From the NCBI GenBank assembly GCA_000469685.2, contig LS997563.1, positions 33,448,468-33,512,467 of the forward strand: a DNA stretch of 64,000 bases, read 5' to 3'. This document shows positions 49,120 through 60,716 of the stretch, in pieces. Under the pieces are notes generated by a model, which worked only from the letters and a program-made list of their open reading frames with translations, had not been told where the DNA came from and searched no databases. The position numbers were made by a program, and so were the translations under genes. The DNA comes from Haemonchus contortus (taxonomy: Eukaryota > Nematoda > Chromadorea > Rhabditida > Trichostrongylidae). How positions within the stretch are numbered: position 1 is the first letter of the stretch; the number at the start of each line of letters is the position of its first letter.

Positions 49120-50336
49120 AAGCGAAAAACGAACATTCATTCTCTTTAACCTTCTACTATGCGAAATACCGTGATGCAGTACTTTCGTTAGACATTATCC
49201 GGATGAGAATTGTGGGTGAATGTGATCCAGAGATATGGCAAGTGGTGCTAAATCGTCTATACAAGCTTGATTCGGCCGTAAGTCTACGATAGTCGGCTAC
49301 TCTAACAAGTTTGACAGCGTTACGAACTGAAAGTGGTAGTTATAATACTTAAAGTTTGAACAGTGCTCTTCGACTTTGGGAGAGTTGGCCGCAACACTCA
49401 CTCATACAGGTCGGAAGGAAAAGCCTTTCGGCATTAGGAAAAAAGGACCTCCGCATTTGACTTCCATTCAGAATCTTAGTGGCATACTGAAGGCGTATTC
49501 GGCCTGTACAAAGACTTGAAATCGACGATGTATTGTCAGTGCTTTTATCGTCTGGTACCATACAACCGTCCCCGTGGATAGGAAGGCTTGGTTGGCCTGG
49601 GCGAATACCGGTGAGGGATTTGAAAAGGTGACTGTGGGTATGAGACAGTGCGCCATTTGCCACTATACCACCTCTCACTCAACTCATACCAGCTAATAAA
49701 TGTGGTGTTACTCTGTTGCATCACCATCTGCTTATAGTGAGCCCAAAAGAAGCGCTGTCAGTCTGGAAGGAAGCTCATACAGACGGAGCCAGTGATTGAG
49801 CTTCCCTCCTTTAATTTGCTCGCGATATGTGTGAACTTCGAGTTGAAATTTTTGATCAGTTTTTGAGCGACGTACTCGTAAAAAACGTGCCCTGCTGAAA
49901 AGACTCTCATCTCCTTCCGTGGTCTCGTGGAGGAAACCTCACGGTAATTTTCAGGTTCCTCTTTTGCACCGCTTCAAACATCTATGATAACCTTACCTGT
50001 AGGAGGAAGATGAGCGAGACAAAAGCCGTCTTGAGGTCTTGGCGAAAGAGTTTCATTCCTGAATGCATGAGTGCGCTTGGCAATCTGATTCTTAAAATCA
50101 ATTTTCTACAAAAGTATACCAGAAGCAGAGATGTGTGGTGTAATCTGTAAGAAAACCATCTATACTAATGCTTTCTTCAGAACAGTCATCTCACATATTA
50201 CTGAAAGGGAACCACTATATGTAAGCATACATAGTCTCGTAAACTTACCTTCCACCCTCTTTCACGAGAAATTCGCTATAGGAATCGCTGAAAGGGCGGG
50301 AACAAGAACAGCCTTGTTTGATGACAAGACTTTTTA
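49120..50336 (+). CDS. Unidentified gene, copy 2 of a duplicated pair, three exon blocks
   Basis: Exon 49120-49277 follows GATATCAG and ends GCC|GTAAGT; it reads LTFYYAKYRDAVLSLDIIRM then CDPEIWQVVLNRLYKLDSAV. Later blocks are AVLRSWRKSFIPECMSALGN (about 50010-50100) and FRTVISHITEREPLYVSIHS (about 50160-50336, open to a stop). Conservation of frame with copy 1 argues that the ancestral gene was coding. A SINE-like copy sits in the first intron. No family, signal peptide or membrane segment is evident. Confidence 0.45.
49372..49678 (-). repeat. tRNA-derived SINE-like copy, near full length
   Basis: The reverse strand starts GAGGTGGTATAGTGGCAAAT (A-box-like), has TTTTCAAATCCCTCACCGG as a B-box-like stretch, and then AGGCCAACCAAGCC, GACGATAAAAGCACTGACAA and a tail with CTTCAGTATGCCACTAAG. 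It is the best example of the family in this window. Confidence 0.65.
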
Positions 50337-50849
50337 AACAAAAGTGGTTTTTGCGTATTCAATAAACTCTGAACCCTATTACCTTGACCCATTGAACTTC
50401 TCCTCATGAAGAGAAGCGGTTTCTAGGTAACTAATTGGTTAATCCGTTTCGCTCTCTGAAAAAGCAGTAGTTTTGTTGGAAGGAAATCTACGTGGTTGTT
50501 GTCTAAAAAAATGAAAAAAAAATGAAAATATGAAAGTTGTTTCAATTATACTGAGTTTCTTCTGCTTTCATAGAAAAGCGGAAATTTTCGAAGGATCGAG
50601 AAATCGCAGATCTTACTGCAACGATGATGGGAGCATGAGTTTTGGAGATCTGATTGATTCCATATTTCCCGCTCATTATTTCTGATTTTTGGTATTTTTA
50701 TCATTTCGCTTAATTTATTTTTTGATGACGATTTTTTTCATTCCACGAATATCAACGATGTCAACATAATATCAACGAAGTGAAACCATCAGAGGCTTCT
50801 GTAAACCAAATAAAGCTATAGTTTTGAATATTGGAGGAAGAAATGTCTG

Positions 50850-51690
50850 ATAAGGCGCCTTCACAGTCCTTGGAGAGTGTTTCGGGTCCTTATCCTGCTG
50901 TAGAACCCATCCTGATGGCATGTTCTCCCGAGCCCACGGCAACACAGTGTTGATTACCATGTTCCTGTACGATTCCCCTGTCATTACGCCGCTAATTATC
51001 AAAAATGGGCCCATTCCATTCAGTGATATCGCCCTTATACCATCATGGGTCCTCCATCATGCTCGACTGCAGGTCGCGTGTATCTTGGGTTGCATCTTTC
51101 GCCACAAGGACGTCGTATCGTACTTATACCGTCACTCCCAAAAAAAAACTGAACTTGCTTCCGTCCGAGAATAGTGCTTTACCCCAATCATCTGAAGTCC
51201 ACTTGAGGTGACGGCGCGCGAAGTCCACTCCAGCTCTTCTATCTTTCACTGTAATGAGCGGTTTCTTTGCGCGGCGCCTTCCGCAGATTCCTGCACTGTT
51301 CAGGCGTCCTCCCACTGTTTGCCGACGTACCGTCAAGACATTGCTCGCATTGAATTCAGCAGCGATTTCAACAACGGTAAATCTAGGGTCAGCCTTCGAG
51401 CTCCGAATGATGCTCCTACCTTGTCCTGCTGTAGTGCAACAACGCACCTCATTTTCGGAGCATTATCAACGGAATTTCTGGCCTGATATCGCTGGATTAT
51501 CGATGATATATTCTGCGTTTAATCTTCAAGTTCCTTGAAATGGCGCTGACTCTTACTCCTAAATCGTTCATGTTCACAGCTGCTTGGCGGAGTCCATCTG
51601 GGATTTCCCTCCTTCTTGCCATGGTTGAAGTGTGCGAGCGCTAACGCCGAACACAGTGGCTGCTTTCATACTTCGACTTGCGCGCCGGCT
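50850..51690 (-). mobile_element. Degenerate Tc1-type transposon
   Basis: Two overlapping minus-strand frames together cover most of a Tc1 transposase. One has a helix-turn-helix part and the catalytic stretch KALFSDGSKFSFF. The other has WARENMPSGWVLQQDKDPKH, the second catalytic Asp region. Frame changes and stops show it is dead. It interrupts copy 2 of the segmental duplication, and I did not find its terminal repeats. Confidence 0.75.
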
Positions 51691-53182
51691 CGCAGTTGGA
51701 CACGTCCGTACATTTAGAAGTGGGATGGGAGCAGCTTTGCGCGACGGCTGGTACCGATCGATACCGCGGATCGAGAAGGGTTTTTTTTGCTTTTCAAGCG
51801 TCGGTCACCCATTTTTCGGTTTTTCTTGCCTTTCGTGTTTATATTCGTTTATTTTAATTCTGTTTTCTTCGTGACATTGCTGCCTTCGACTTGCAGTAGC
51901 GCTCAAATGTCTTCGGTGAAATGCTTCGTCAGTCGTAACTCTTTTCCTAGTGGATCGAATCATGCGAAATTTCAATATGTGTAGAATGGGTGTGTTGTGA
52001 ATAATTACCGCTATTGATCTGCGATCTGATCGTATTCCAGATATCCCGAAAGGTTTGGACACAAAATTAACTAGGAGTACGAATGCTCGAGCTTTTTGAA
52101 TTTCTTTCCTTTTTGCCATGTCTAAAGAGTAAGAGCACCAATGCCAAATGTAGGTTGGGAAAACGCACATAAGGTGTGGATAATTGATCGTTGATAACTT
52201 CACTTATGACGAATTCTACTATCGCATCAAACCTGCTCCAAATTATGTGGATGTTGCTGTTTGCAGTCTATTAGTGCTAGATAGGGTGAAATCTGCACAA
52301 GTTAAACATATCCCATACTCCATATTTTTTATTGACTTTATAGAAACGAACAGTCTCTTCATATTTGCTTCAATTGCCTGGGCCTTGATCAATGATTGCT
52401 CAACGATGACGCTTTTCGATACGCTGGTCAAACTTCTAACTATTTCGCTGCTCAATTGCATAAATGCGACCGAAGTTTCGCATGCCAGTGAATATCTATC
52501 CAATCTCCCGACGTCGTTCGTTGTAGCATGTCATTGGCGTCATGCTTTCATTGGTCGCAATGGTCATGAAACGTGTATGGTTTCTGTCACATATTATAAG
52601 CTTCCAGTATTTTTCTGTGGCATTATGGGTCATCACTGTCTGGTTATGCAAATTTTCGAAGGACACCATTCTTTGGTTAGCGAAATGAGTGAAATTCTGC
52701 AACACATCGAAGTGGCGACGCCACCGTTCTGCTGTGTCTTTCCATGCCTGCCGAAAATATAACCAGAGAGTAGGAAGGTGAGAATATGCGAATTGATGGT
52801 TCTACAAGCACCATGCGTACGCTTATTTGCTACCCTAGCCAGTCTCGTTATATATATTGAATACACACATATTGAATTCGGTCCACTAGGAAAGGGGTTA
52901 CGACTGACGAAGCATTTCACCGAAGACATTTGAGCGCTACTGTAAATCGAAGGCAGCAATGTCATGAAGAAAACAGAATTAAAATAAACGAATATAAACA
53001 CGAAAAGCAAGAAAAACCGAAAAAAAAACGTACGACCGACGCTTAAAACGCAAAAAACAGCCCTCCGCGGTATCGATCGGTACCCGCCGTCGCGCAAAGC
53101 TGCTCCCACCCCACTTTCTAAATGTACGGACGTGTCCAACTGCGAGCCGGCGCGCAAGTCGCAGTATGAAAGCAGCCAGTGA
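51658..53182. repeat. Large inverted repeat (about 300-bp arms) with a 0.9-kb spacer
   Basis: The arm at 51658-51962 (CATACTTCGACTTGCGCGCC, TTTGCGCGACGGCTGGTACC) recurs as reverse complement at 52880-53182, with over 90 percent identity at the outer ends. The spacer holds frames on both strands that I do not recognise: 192 codons plus strand from 52184; 86 and 69 codons minus strand. Parts of arm and spacer also match 41511-41940. Confidence 0.75.
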
Positions 53183-54410
53183 TGGGAAAAACGCATATAA
53201 GATGCGAATAATTGTAAATGTCGCTAAAGTCGCCTTCAATCAAGTCTACTACTGCAACAAACATCTTGCGCTTTACTATGTGAATGCTGTTGCTTTGCAG
53301 CCAAATCTGTAGATGTAGATTTTTGTGATGTAAATATTCATAGTCACTCGTTCGTAGTCACGCTGTGCCGTCCAACCCATAGCCCGTCATTTCGATATGA
53401 CATGAAACTGTCTTCATGCGATCTTGTACCGAATTTCAGGTAATTCGATCCTCCATTCGTCACTTTTGTCGCACTGCGCAGACTCGTCACCTACCGACTT
53501 GGAATCCTTCAGTAAAAGAGAGCCCTCAGTGAGGGTATAAGGAAAACCATGACTTACAGACGATTAGTGCGATAGTTTGTGACCAACTTGCACGACAGGC
53601 CTTTTTAGCTCTGTAACTAGTTCTTTCACTTAATGTTAGTCAAATAGTCACTAGTATCAAGGAAAGATTAGTCGCCCTCGAAATCTCAAAAATTTTCCAA
53701 CACTGCCGCCACCCAAAAGCAACGTAATTGGAGGCGGATATCCTACTGGTGCCATATGTCAGTCATACATAATGTACAAGGCTAAATACCTCAAATGATG
53801 CTTGCTCTCTTGGTCTGAAATCATAACCGTTCTGGGCGTTGTCGCTATCAGAAAACGCTTGATTTCCTTGTTCTCTCTTTTGACGTCTTTCAGCCTTTGG
53901 AGCCCTTGCTAGACTTGTTGCTCAAAGTAAGAGCTGTAAGAAGATGTGAGAAGTCGTGTTTTACCCGAAAGTTTACTATCCAAACAACCTAGTCTCAGCA
54001 TTATCTTGCCATGTTCCGATTCCATTGCCCACATTTGAACATCTAATTTGGAAACCTGACAGCTAAACGTCTAACAACAGCTTTTATCTGCCACAAACAG
54101 GTGATCTACAAATTTTTCATTCGAAGTTCTTTTAATTCGAAGCTTTCTATTCGTCTAGCAACAGCATATTTTTCTTTATGGAAAATCGTGACAAGCAATT
54201 TTATTTGCTGCCTTGTTTACAACTCTACTTCATGAGTTCTTATCAGATTGTGGTTTTGAAAGGCCGCGATCCCTTACTCAAACACCTTAGGAGGATCGAG
54301 TGATCTTTCTAGCCCAAAGGCCCACTGCAAAACTTTGCGGAAAGGGTCAAAGTGACTAGCATATGCTGAGGAACATAGGGTTTTCTCTCGTTTGTGAGCT
54401 AGAAGAGATT

Positions 54411-55022
54411 TAAGGTATGAATTAAACGATAACCAAGGAAAAGTAAGCTATTTTTTCCGAAGCTAGGAAGTTTCAACAGCATTTCCTCACAACGTCAACT
54501 GAACGTTCCGCAGGCATTAGGCTTTCGCAGTGGGAATAATCCGCTCTCACTCTGTGCACTTTCAACTTGTCCGCTTAGGTGTTTGCATACCATTTAGTGA
54601 ATTCTATTATTTGAATGCTATTGTAGTAACACCTTGATCATAGGACACTGCAATAATCTCGTTGAGCCTAAGCAGAGATGCTTTTTCTATTTTTCTTCTT
54701 TTCAAGAGCACTATTTGTCACCTATAGGGCTACACCTGCTAACGACTGCGGAGAGCGTTCTGGAAGAAGCTATGGATTTCTGATCTGATGGTGTCCTTCA
54801 TTTTATTTGTTGTTCGTAGCCCAACCCTTACCTTCGCTCATTTTTTGTCGACTTTCTGAAATAATCGCACAGCTCATTACGATGCACGTTTTGCTCTCGT
54901 GTGTTGAAGTCTGCTGAGTTCCCTTCATTTGCTCTTTCCCTCTTGTCAGATCCGTCCACCCTTATCAACTTGATCCACCCTCTCCTTCTCTTTCTCAGGT
55001 GAGATAGGAATTCGAGAAGTAC
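54411..55022. other. No gene recognised
   Basis: Past the end of copy 2 of the duplication I see no conserved coding block. A minus-strand frame at 54828-55058 is rich in Arg and Lys and has no motif I can name; part of it may be transposon-derived. Confidence 0.3.
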
Positions 55023-55078
55023 AGGCAGACAGACAGACAGACAGCTTGACAGACACACAGACAGACAGACAGACAGAC

Positions 55079-55117
<39 letters not shown>

Positions 55118-55154
55118 TAGACAGAAAGACAGTCAGTCAGTCAGACAGACAGAC

Positions 55155-55185
<31 letters not shown>

Positions 55186-55278
55186 TAGACAGACAGACAG
55201 AGAGACAGTCAGTCAGTCAGTCAATCAGTCAGACAGACAGACAGACAGACAGACAGACGGACAGACGGACAGACAGCC
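55023..55278. repeat. ACAG microsatellite, about 250 bp
   Basis: Tandem CAGA/ACAG units with short interruptions (CAGTCAGTCAGT at two places, single ACGG variants). The array follows ordinary sequence and is not attached to the Helitron-like monomers seen at 34.6 and 45.4 kb, though the flanking text on the right (CGACACATACCGACAAATC) has a similar flavour. Confidence 0.95.
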
Positions 55279-56049
55279 AGAAACTGCGAGCACTTTATAA
55301 GCATATTATGAACTTCCGATTGAAGGCACACGCCGACACGAACTGACGTATACATCGACAACGACACATACCGACAAATCAGCAGGTACACAAAGCACGG
55401 GCTCTAAATACAGCAGGATAGAAGGGACTATAGTGTTAGATTCCCTTAAAACCCATAAATTCAGTCGCGGCAGAATACTAGTCCAGTGGCGATTGATCCA
55501 TTCACTCTTCCGTACAGTATTTATTGTGTATATAACCCAAAGCAAAATTAGAGGAAAAACAAATCTCTTTCACCTACTGCAGGTGACTCTGAGCTTCATC
55601 GCATAGATCTTCGCACAGCAAAGCCACGCATTCGTTCATTCCTCGTGAAATGTCAGTTCTCGTTGTCTGCCGTACGGTAACTCAAAATCTTGACAAAAAC
55701 TCTATTATTCCGAAAAGTTCAAAATTCATAGCTATACAGACCCATTAATATGCATGAAGTTTTGTTGCCCTCCCGCATGGAATGCCATGAATTTGTTTTG
55801 TAACAATCTCTTTCTTACTGCATTGAACTTTCGGTTCAAACTTTATTGTCGTGATATGTTGATATTTGGCCGTTCGGAAGGTATTTAGGATTACGAGTCC
55901 TCCAAAGAGAATTTTCTTTTTCCCTATAAGGAACCTATTAACCTTAGTCACCTTGATATACATCTGATATTTATATGTCATTTCGTTAGTTTTATCTTTT
56001 TACCCTTCTTTTTATTCCATCACTTCTCTTTCTGAACATCTGTTTTTTC
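55279..56049. other. No gene recognised
   Basis: AT-rich sequence with short frames only. I see no motif, splice pair or repeat that I can support. Confidence 0.3.
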
Positions 56050-56830
56050 GAATGACGAGGGCTTTCCTACTTGAGGTGAACTGCAGTGCGTGCTTCGTGG
56101 TTAATTTCTTCGATTTTTTCTTTCGGAGGGGCCATAATGACTTGCTTTGCAGTCCATATTTTTTCAGATTGTCTATAACTTCGCATGTGCTCATACCATC
56201 ACAGTCGCTGTTCTCTCATCCTCAGCTAGATAGGAGTCTGCATGACTGTCTGGCAACCTCGTTTCTAACCCCACCCAACCGCTTTCCATTCCACCATCCT
56301 AATCTCTGCAGAAAGAAGTTGCTTTTCAGGATCCCTGCTTACGAGCCTGCACTCACTACAGTAGGTGTAGACAGATGCGATGCCTACTCTACCTCACCAT
56401 TGCCCCATATAATTTTTTTGAGAATGTCGGCGCATGACTCTAGCAGAGGATACATTCGACTCTCTCCACTTCATCCTAGCTGCGTTTATTCGAGCCTTTT
56501 TAGTCTTATGTACTCTACAGTCGAGAATGACTTTCCCGGTCCCAAAACCTTGTACTCTTTCAATAACCTCCTCATGACAATTCACGATTGGCTCTACGCA
56601 CTTCTCCGAGCTAAAGAGCTCGGTATTTTTACGTTCAGCCAGCTTCCATTCTCTGCCAGCTTATCCTCCCATTTCTGCAGCTCGTTCTAGAGTTTTCCCT
56701 ATCCTCAGCCATCAGATGGATGTCATCAGCGCAGAAGATGGCCTTCACCGGTCCTTTGATGGTTCCCTCTGCGGTAGTTGGTCCCTTGATGGGTTCCTCT
56801 GCGGTCTAGGAGGAGGAGCGGCTAAGACTT
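56050..56830 (-). mobile_element. LINE reverse transcriptase relic
   Basis: The minus strand near 56690-56740 encodes CADDIHLMAEDRE, the YADD-type box of a non-LTR reverse transcriptase with its following helix, then WQRMEAG-like residues. Near 56420-56500 it gives ARINAARMKWRE, a block typical of the region after the RT in RTE/CR1-like elements. Several frame changes separate the pieces. The 212-codon plus-strand frame across the same bases is a shadow. Confidence 0.75.
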
Positions 56831-58464
56831 GACCTTTAAAGAACTATGAACGAGACTTCTACTCCTTTTGTGGAGCCATGAAATGTGCATAATGTTCTTT
56901 TGTCTGTAGCCTTGTCCTGCCTATGGCCGTATTTTTCAAACGGACATACTTGTTATTCAGAGACTATCTATCGTATTAGTATAAAAAGAAAACCAGATCT
57001 TTCGGTAGAGCACACAGGACAGTTCTTTATGAGTGAAAGAAATATTTGCCTAATCATTCTATTTTTACACAACATTACCACTAAAATCTCCGGGACCTCT
57101 GGCCGCTCCATTGTTTGCAAGTGAGGGGGGGGGGGATTAGGAATTTGAAGTGGAACTTTGCATATTGCGTAAGGGATCAACAGCATTCAGCCACCAGGCG
57201 ATCAAGTGGCGTCGGTCTTCACTTTCCTGTCTTACAGAGAGTTTGCAGAAGACTATGATGAGAAGTATCTTATCTGACAGAACAGCGCTGAGTTCCTCAA
57301 AATATTGTCACCAATACAAGATTCGAAGGAAGAAAGTTTAGAGTCGTCTTTAGTACTAATACTGCGTGAAACTATCTCAGAAGATAACCCAGATCCTCAC
57401 TGTGCACCGCGCTATCCTTAATCTTTGCATCCTCCTAAGCCTCCAATTATTCGATAAATTATTCAAATATGGCATGTCAAGCTAATATAGGGTATATGGT
57501 GACCAATCAAGAGGACAGCCGCAGGGCCTAAAGTAAAAAGTGCGACGTCCTCTGGCGCGCTACGCGTGAGCTATGCCTGTACTGCAGGTACATAGATGTC
57601 TGTCTTATAGGGCGTTGAAATTAATTTTCTAACATCTGCTTCGCCTTGAACTATAGACTGTTCTCGGTATGCACTCACATATATATGTGTTACGAAAACC
57701 AGCTGCGAACTACTTTTTAACTCGCTGCTGTACCTCTCATACCCTATAAGGAAAAAAAAATTCTAATATGTACCACAAAGTTGTTCTCGGAAATTTGTTC
57801 TGCAGAATCACCTTCGTCTGAAGCGTACGTAGGACAGCAGAAGAAGGGTAGACGAGACGAGCAGTTTCGAAAGATAGAGTTTCTGGCTCGAGATGCCTTC
57901 TGCCAACTAGAGGAGGCAGTAGGTGCAAAATCACATTCACTACCGATCCTTAGGTTGTTCCTTGTAAAAGGGGAGGTGAGCTGAGCTTCATTCAGACATT
58001 GTTAATACGATTCAAAGCCAAACTCGGGTGCTTTTGAAGATATCTGCACTTAGGTGAGGGAACACCTAGATGGACCCGAGTAGCTTTGGATATCCACCTT
58101 TATGGTGATCGAAATACACAATTTCATAGGGATACAGACATAGAAGTGAAAGTAATGATGTTCGCATGTGACCAGAAAAAACCGAGGTTACGGGGTTAGA
58201 AGCCGTGAGAATAACTGCAAGGAACCGATAGATAAGCAAGGAAGGAGTGTCCCTAGCTCGGGTCTCATGAGAATGCTCCAGAGTATGCCTGTTGTTTCGG
58301 TCTCCTTTGTACTTCTGAACTACTGCATTCTGTGCAGTTTTCTTTTTAGTTTTATGATGTAATATAAAATGGTTTCCGCGGCATCGCCTCACCTGATGTA
58401 CCCCATCGATTTTGAGCTGCAAGGTTCTGAAGGCGATAAGCCATCCAGGCACTATTTGCCCTTT
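56831..58464. other. No gene recognised; one plus-strand candidate block
   Basis: A G-run occurs near 57124. The plus-strand frame around 57781-57984 contains RRDEQFRKIEFLARDAFCQL, a helical-looking stretch that ends near GTAGGTGC and could be an exon, but I find no partner. Nothing else is supported. Confidence 0.3.
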
Positions 58465-58797
58465 ACTGCCCCACTTAGTCGAGAATGAACCGGATATCTA
58501 TCGAATTTCTTTCAAGAAGAGGAAACCGACTAGAAATTTGCCTAGAGGGGTAACTTGACCCGTAGAACATGAATATCGCATCTACTCATCATGAAAATGC
58601 CTGGCGCTTGCGCCACAGGCGCCGGCGCCAAACGGAGCTGAGTCACCAAGCTTGCTGGAAACTTGCTCCCTAAGTAGTTTTCATGAGTCCTACGGGTCAA
58701 ATTACCCCTCCAGGCACGTTTCTAGTCGGTTTCATCTTCTTGGAAAAAATTCGCTAGGAATCCAGCCCATTTTCGACAAAGTGGGGCAGTAAAAGGT
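58465..58797. repeat. Foldback repeat, about 330 bp
   Basis: The left arm begins ACTGCCCCACTTAGTCGAGA and contains GAAACCGACTAGAAATTTGC and GGGGTAACTTGACCCGTAG. The right arm is its reverse complement (CTACGGGTCAAATTACCCCT, GTCGGTTTCATCTTCTTGG, ACAAAGTGGGGCAGT). The centre has GC-rich small palindromes (GGCGCTTGCGCC, GGCGCCGGCGCC). Arms are roughly 85 percent alike. Confidence 0.8.
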
Positions 58798-59784
58798 AGA
58801 TAGCCGCTATCCATTTTTTATCTAGCAGTAATCCTCCCTGAAGAAAATTGTTTTATCAGATTTCTACTACTATACCATGACTTACAGAAAGTCGTGTTAA
58901 GAAGCTTTGCAGTCTCACTTGTTCCTCTTCATCTAGCTTTTTTGACTTTTTCTCGGTATCAGCGTAGTTCATCGAAATCCGAATTTCCGAATGGAACTTA
59001 TCAAAGCAGCACATGACAGTGCTTTTTCGTCAAGGCCAGAAGCTCAACGGGATCAGTTACCTTGATGAAAGTAGAAGGTTCTTACGCCGAGTTCAGGCAA
59101 CTACGGTAGCAGAAAGATTAACAAGAGGGCTTCACTGCTTTCAATGGGGCTTCACTGCTTACAATGCAAGTATTTGCTCACTTGTTATTGTAAGCAATGT
59201 TTCGGGTTTCATATTCTTCAATAAGTGGCCCTCCAGTTCACCTTGCCTCATCCGGGTCCATGCCATGTGATACCTCTCAGTGCGAAGCAAATCAGAAGAT
59301 CGACTCATTCATTTTATCCCTCTCAAAGTTGCTCTCCTGAGTCTCACAATGAGTGGGTCGGGCTTCACTTCCATCGTCGCCTCAGTAAAGTGATACTTCT
59401 GAGCATTTTCGAGACAAAAGTTATGATGGCAAATTTTCCCTTGAAAGTGGAAGGAAAAGACTTTTTCTTGTCTGTTGGAACCATTATCATGATTTTAAGT
59501 GCTATCATAATAGCCTGAATAAATATCTAGTTTGGAATGGATTTCGGTATTATTCCATTCGAGATCGGTCGGTTGCAAAGAAAAGTTGAGTTTGCTGAGA
59601 ATTTGGAACTATAAATAATAGAACTGAGTAGAGTAGGAGAAAGAACTTACAGATGATTGGATTGGATGTTTGCAGCGGACACATTAAACTCTTTGTTCTC
59701 AATAGAATATAAATCCCCAGTTCAATTTGTAGGTTTAAAGACACCCGCTTTCTCTCGCCGCCATGTTTCACTTCCAAGGAAGGA
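58798..59784. other. No gene recognised; possible terminal membrane exon
   Basis: A plus-strand block ending at 59518 follows an acceptor-like CGCCTCAG and encodes MANFPLKVEGKDFFLSVGT followed by a hydrophobic end IIMILSAIIIA and a stop. That looks like a C-terminal membrane anchor, but upstream exons are not identified. A short direct repeat GGGCTTCACTGCTT occurs near 59127 and 59147. Confidence 0.3.
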
Positions 59785-59945
59785 GTAGAAGCCGTGTGTG
59801 GCCTATATAATGACTTGCGGTGGCCAGCCGATGTACAAGTCAGTGCTTCTATCATCCCAGACGAGTCTGGAACCAATTTATCGACCCCGGAGGGATGGAA
59901 AGCTTGGTTGGCCCGGGCAGAAATCGATTCGGGATTAGGATTGTA
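59785..59945 (-). repeat. SINE-like fragment (body)
   Basis: The text GGTGGCCAGCCGATGTACAA, ATCATCCCAGAC and GGCCAACCAAGC in reverse matches the middle of the family copies at 10768 and 49372. The plus-strand frame 59794-60033 is a product of this repeat and not a gene. Confidence 0.6.
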
Positions 59946-60158
59946 TAACACCGAAGAATTTATCCTTCAGTTTTATCCTCTCTTATTAGCTTCTACATTG
60001 ACAGAAAAATATAATAGCAGCAAGGTGGCGTAAAGTGGGGGCTGCAGAGCCAGCAAAAACTCTCAGTTCTGTCTGCCCGAGTTTCTCGGAAAGGTTCTCG
60101 CAAAATCCAGCATGTTATTAGTTCGTTGTAACGTTATAAAGCTCTGTCGGCTTTTCAG

Positions 60159-60716
60159 TTAGGCAGTGCTTTGTTCACACTCTTTGCTAGCGTTCGTATT
60201 CAAGGAATTCAGCTCGACACGTTGAAAGGGTATGTCGATGGTTCAAAGAAAAGCCTACTTGTTATTAGTGAAAATCGAAAAACGATGCTCCATATCCATT
60301 GGTACGTGCTGTTGAATGGCTTCCAACCGAGACTGAATCCAAGGCATGCTTCATTAGGCATATGAAGGGAATGCTCTGTATTATAAAGCTATACGAACGC
60401 TGCTCTGTATTCGAGGTTCAGCGACCTTCCCAGTTTCGTTGAGTCAGACAGAATTTGTTTGTGGCGGTTCTTCTTGACAATTGCTAGAACGATATAGTAT
60501 GTTGGCTGAACTTGATATCTTGAATCGTACAAGTAGATGTCGGTGCTCTTTTTTGTATTCATACAACACCATTGCATTTTTTAATCATTTTATGCATTTT
60601 TATAAAGAACACATGTCAACTTCTCCGTTGGTTGAAAGTCGAATTAATGGCAACGAACTTACTTCATGACTGATTTCAGTTTAGCGCTGTCCGCTGCTCA
60701 GAAGCACTTCTACTAA
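60159..60716 (+). CDS. Candidate last two exons of an unidentified gene
   Basis: Exon 60159-60301 follows CTTTTCAG and encodes FASVRIQGIQLDTLKGYVDG and KSLLVISENRKTMLHIHW up to GTACGT. A second exon from 60680, after TTTCAG, joins in phase and gives LALSAAQKHFY and a stop. The composition and clean splice sites look real, but upstream exons and the family are unknown. Confidence 0.3.

Larger units (their letters stand above)
46244..54410. repeat. Segmental duplication, copy 2
   Basis: This is the direct repeat partner of 25253-44225. It retains continuous homology across the site where copy 1 carries the Helitron-like and BEL/Pao insertions (about 49065-49090). It carries its own insertions, a mariner at 46714-47594 and a Tc1 relic near 50850-51690, plus a local inverted repeat at 51658-53182. 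Confidence 0.85.

Noticed and set aside
52184..52762. 192-codon plus-strand ORF as a membrane protein gene
   Set aside because: It lies in the spacer of a young inverted repeat, has competing frames on the other strand, and no splice or family support. I kept it only as part of the repeat description.
56052..56690. 212-codon plus-strand ORF
   Set aside because: It is antisense to a degenerate LINE reverse transcriptase with a recognisable CADD box and downstream block on the minus strand; the plus-strand product has no family features.
59794..60033. 79-codon plus-strand ORF
   Set aside because: It reads antisense through a SINE-like copy (GGTGGCCAGCCGATGTAC and so on) and has no splice signals.
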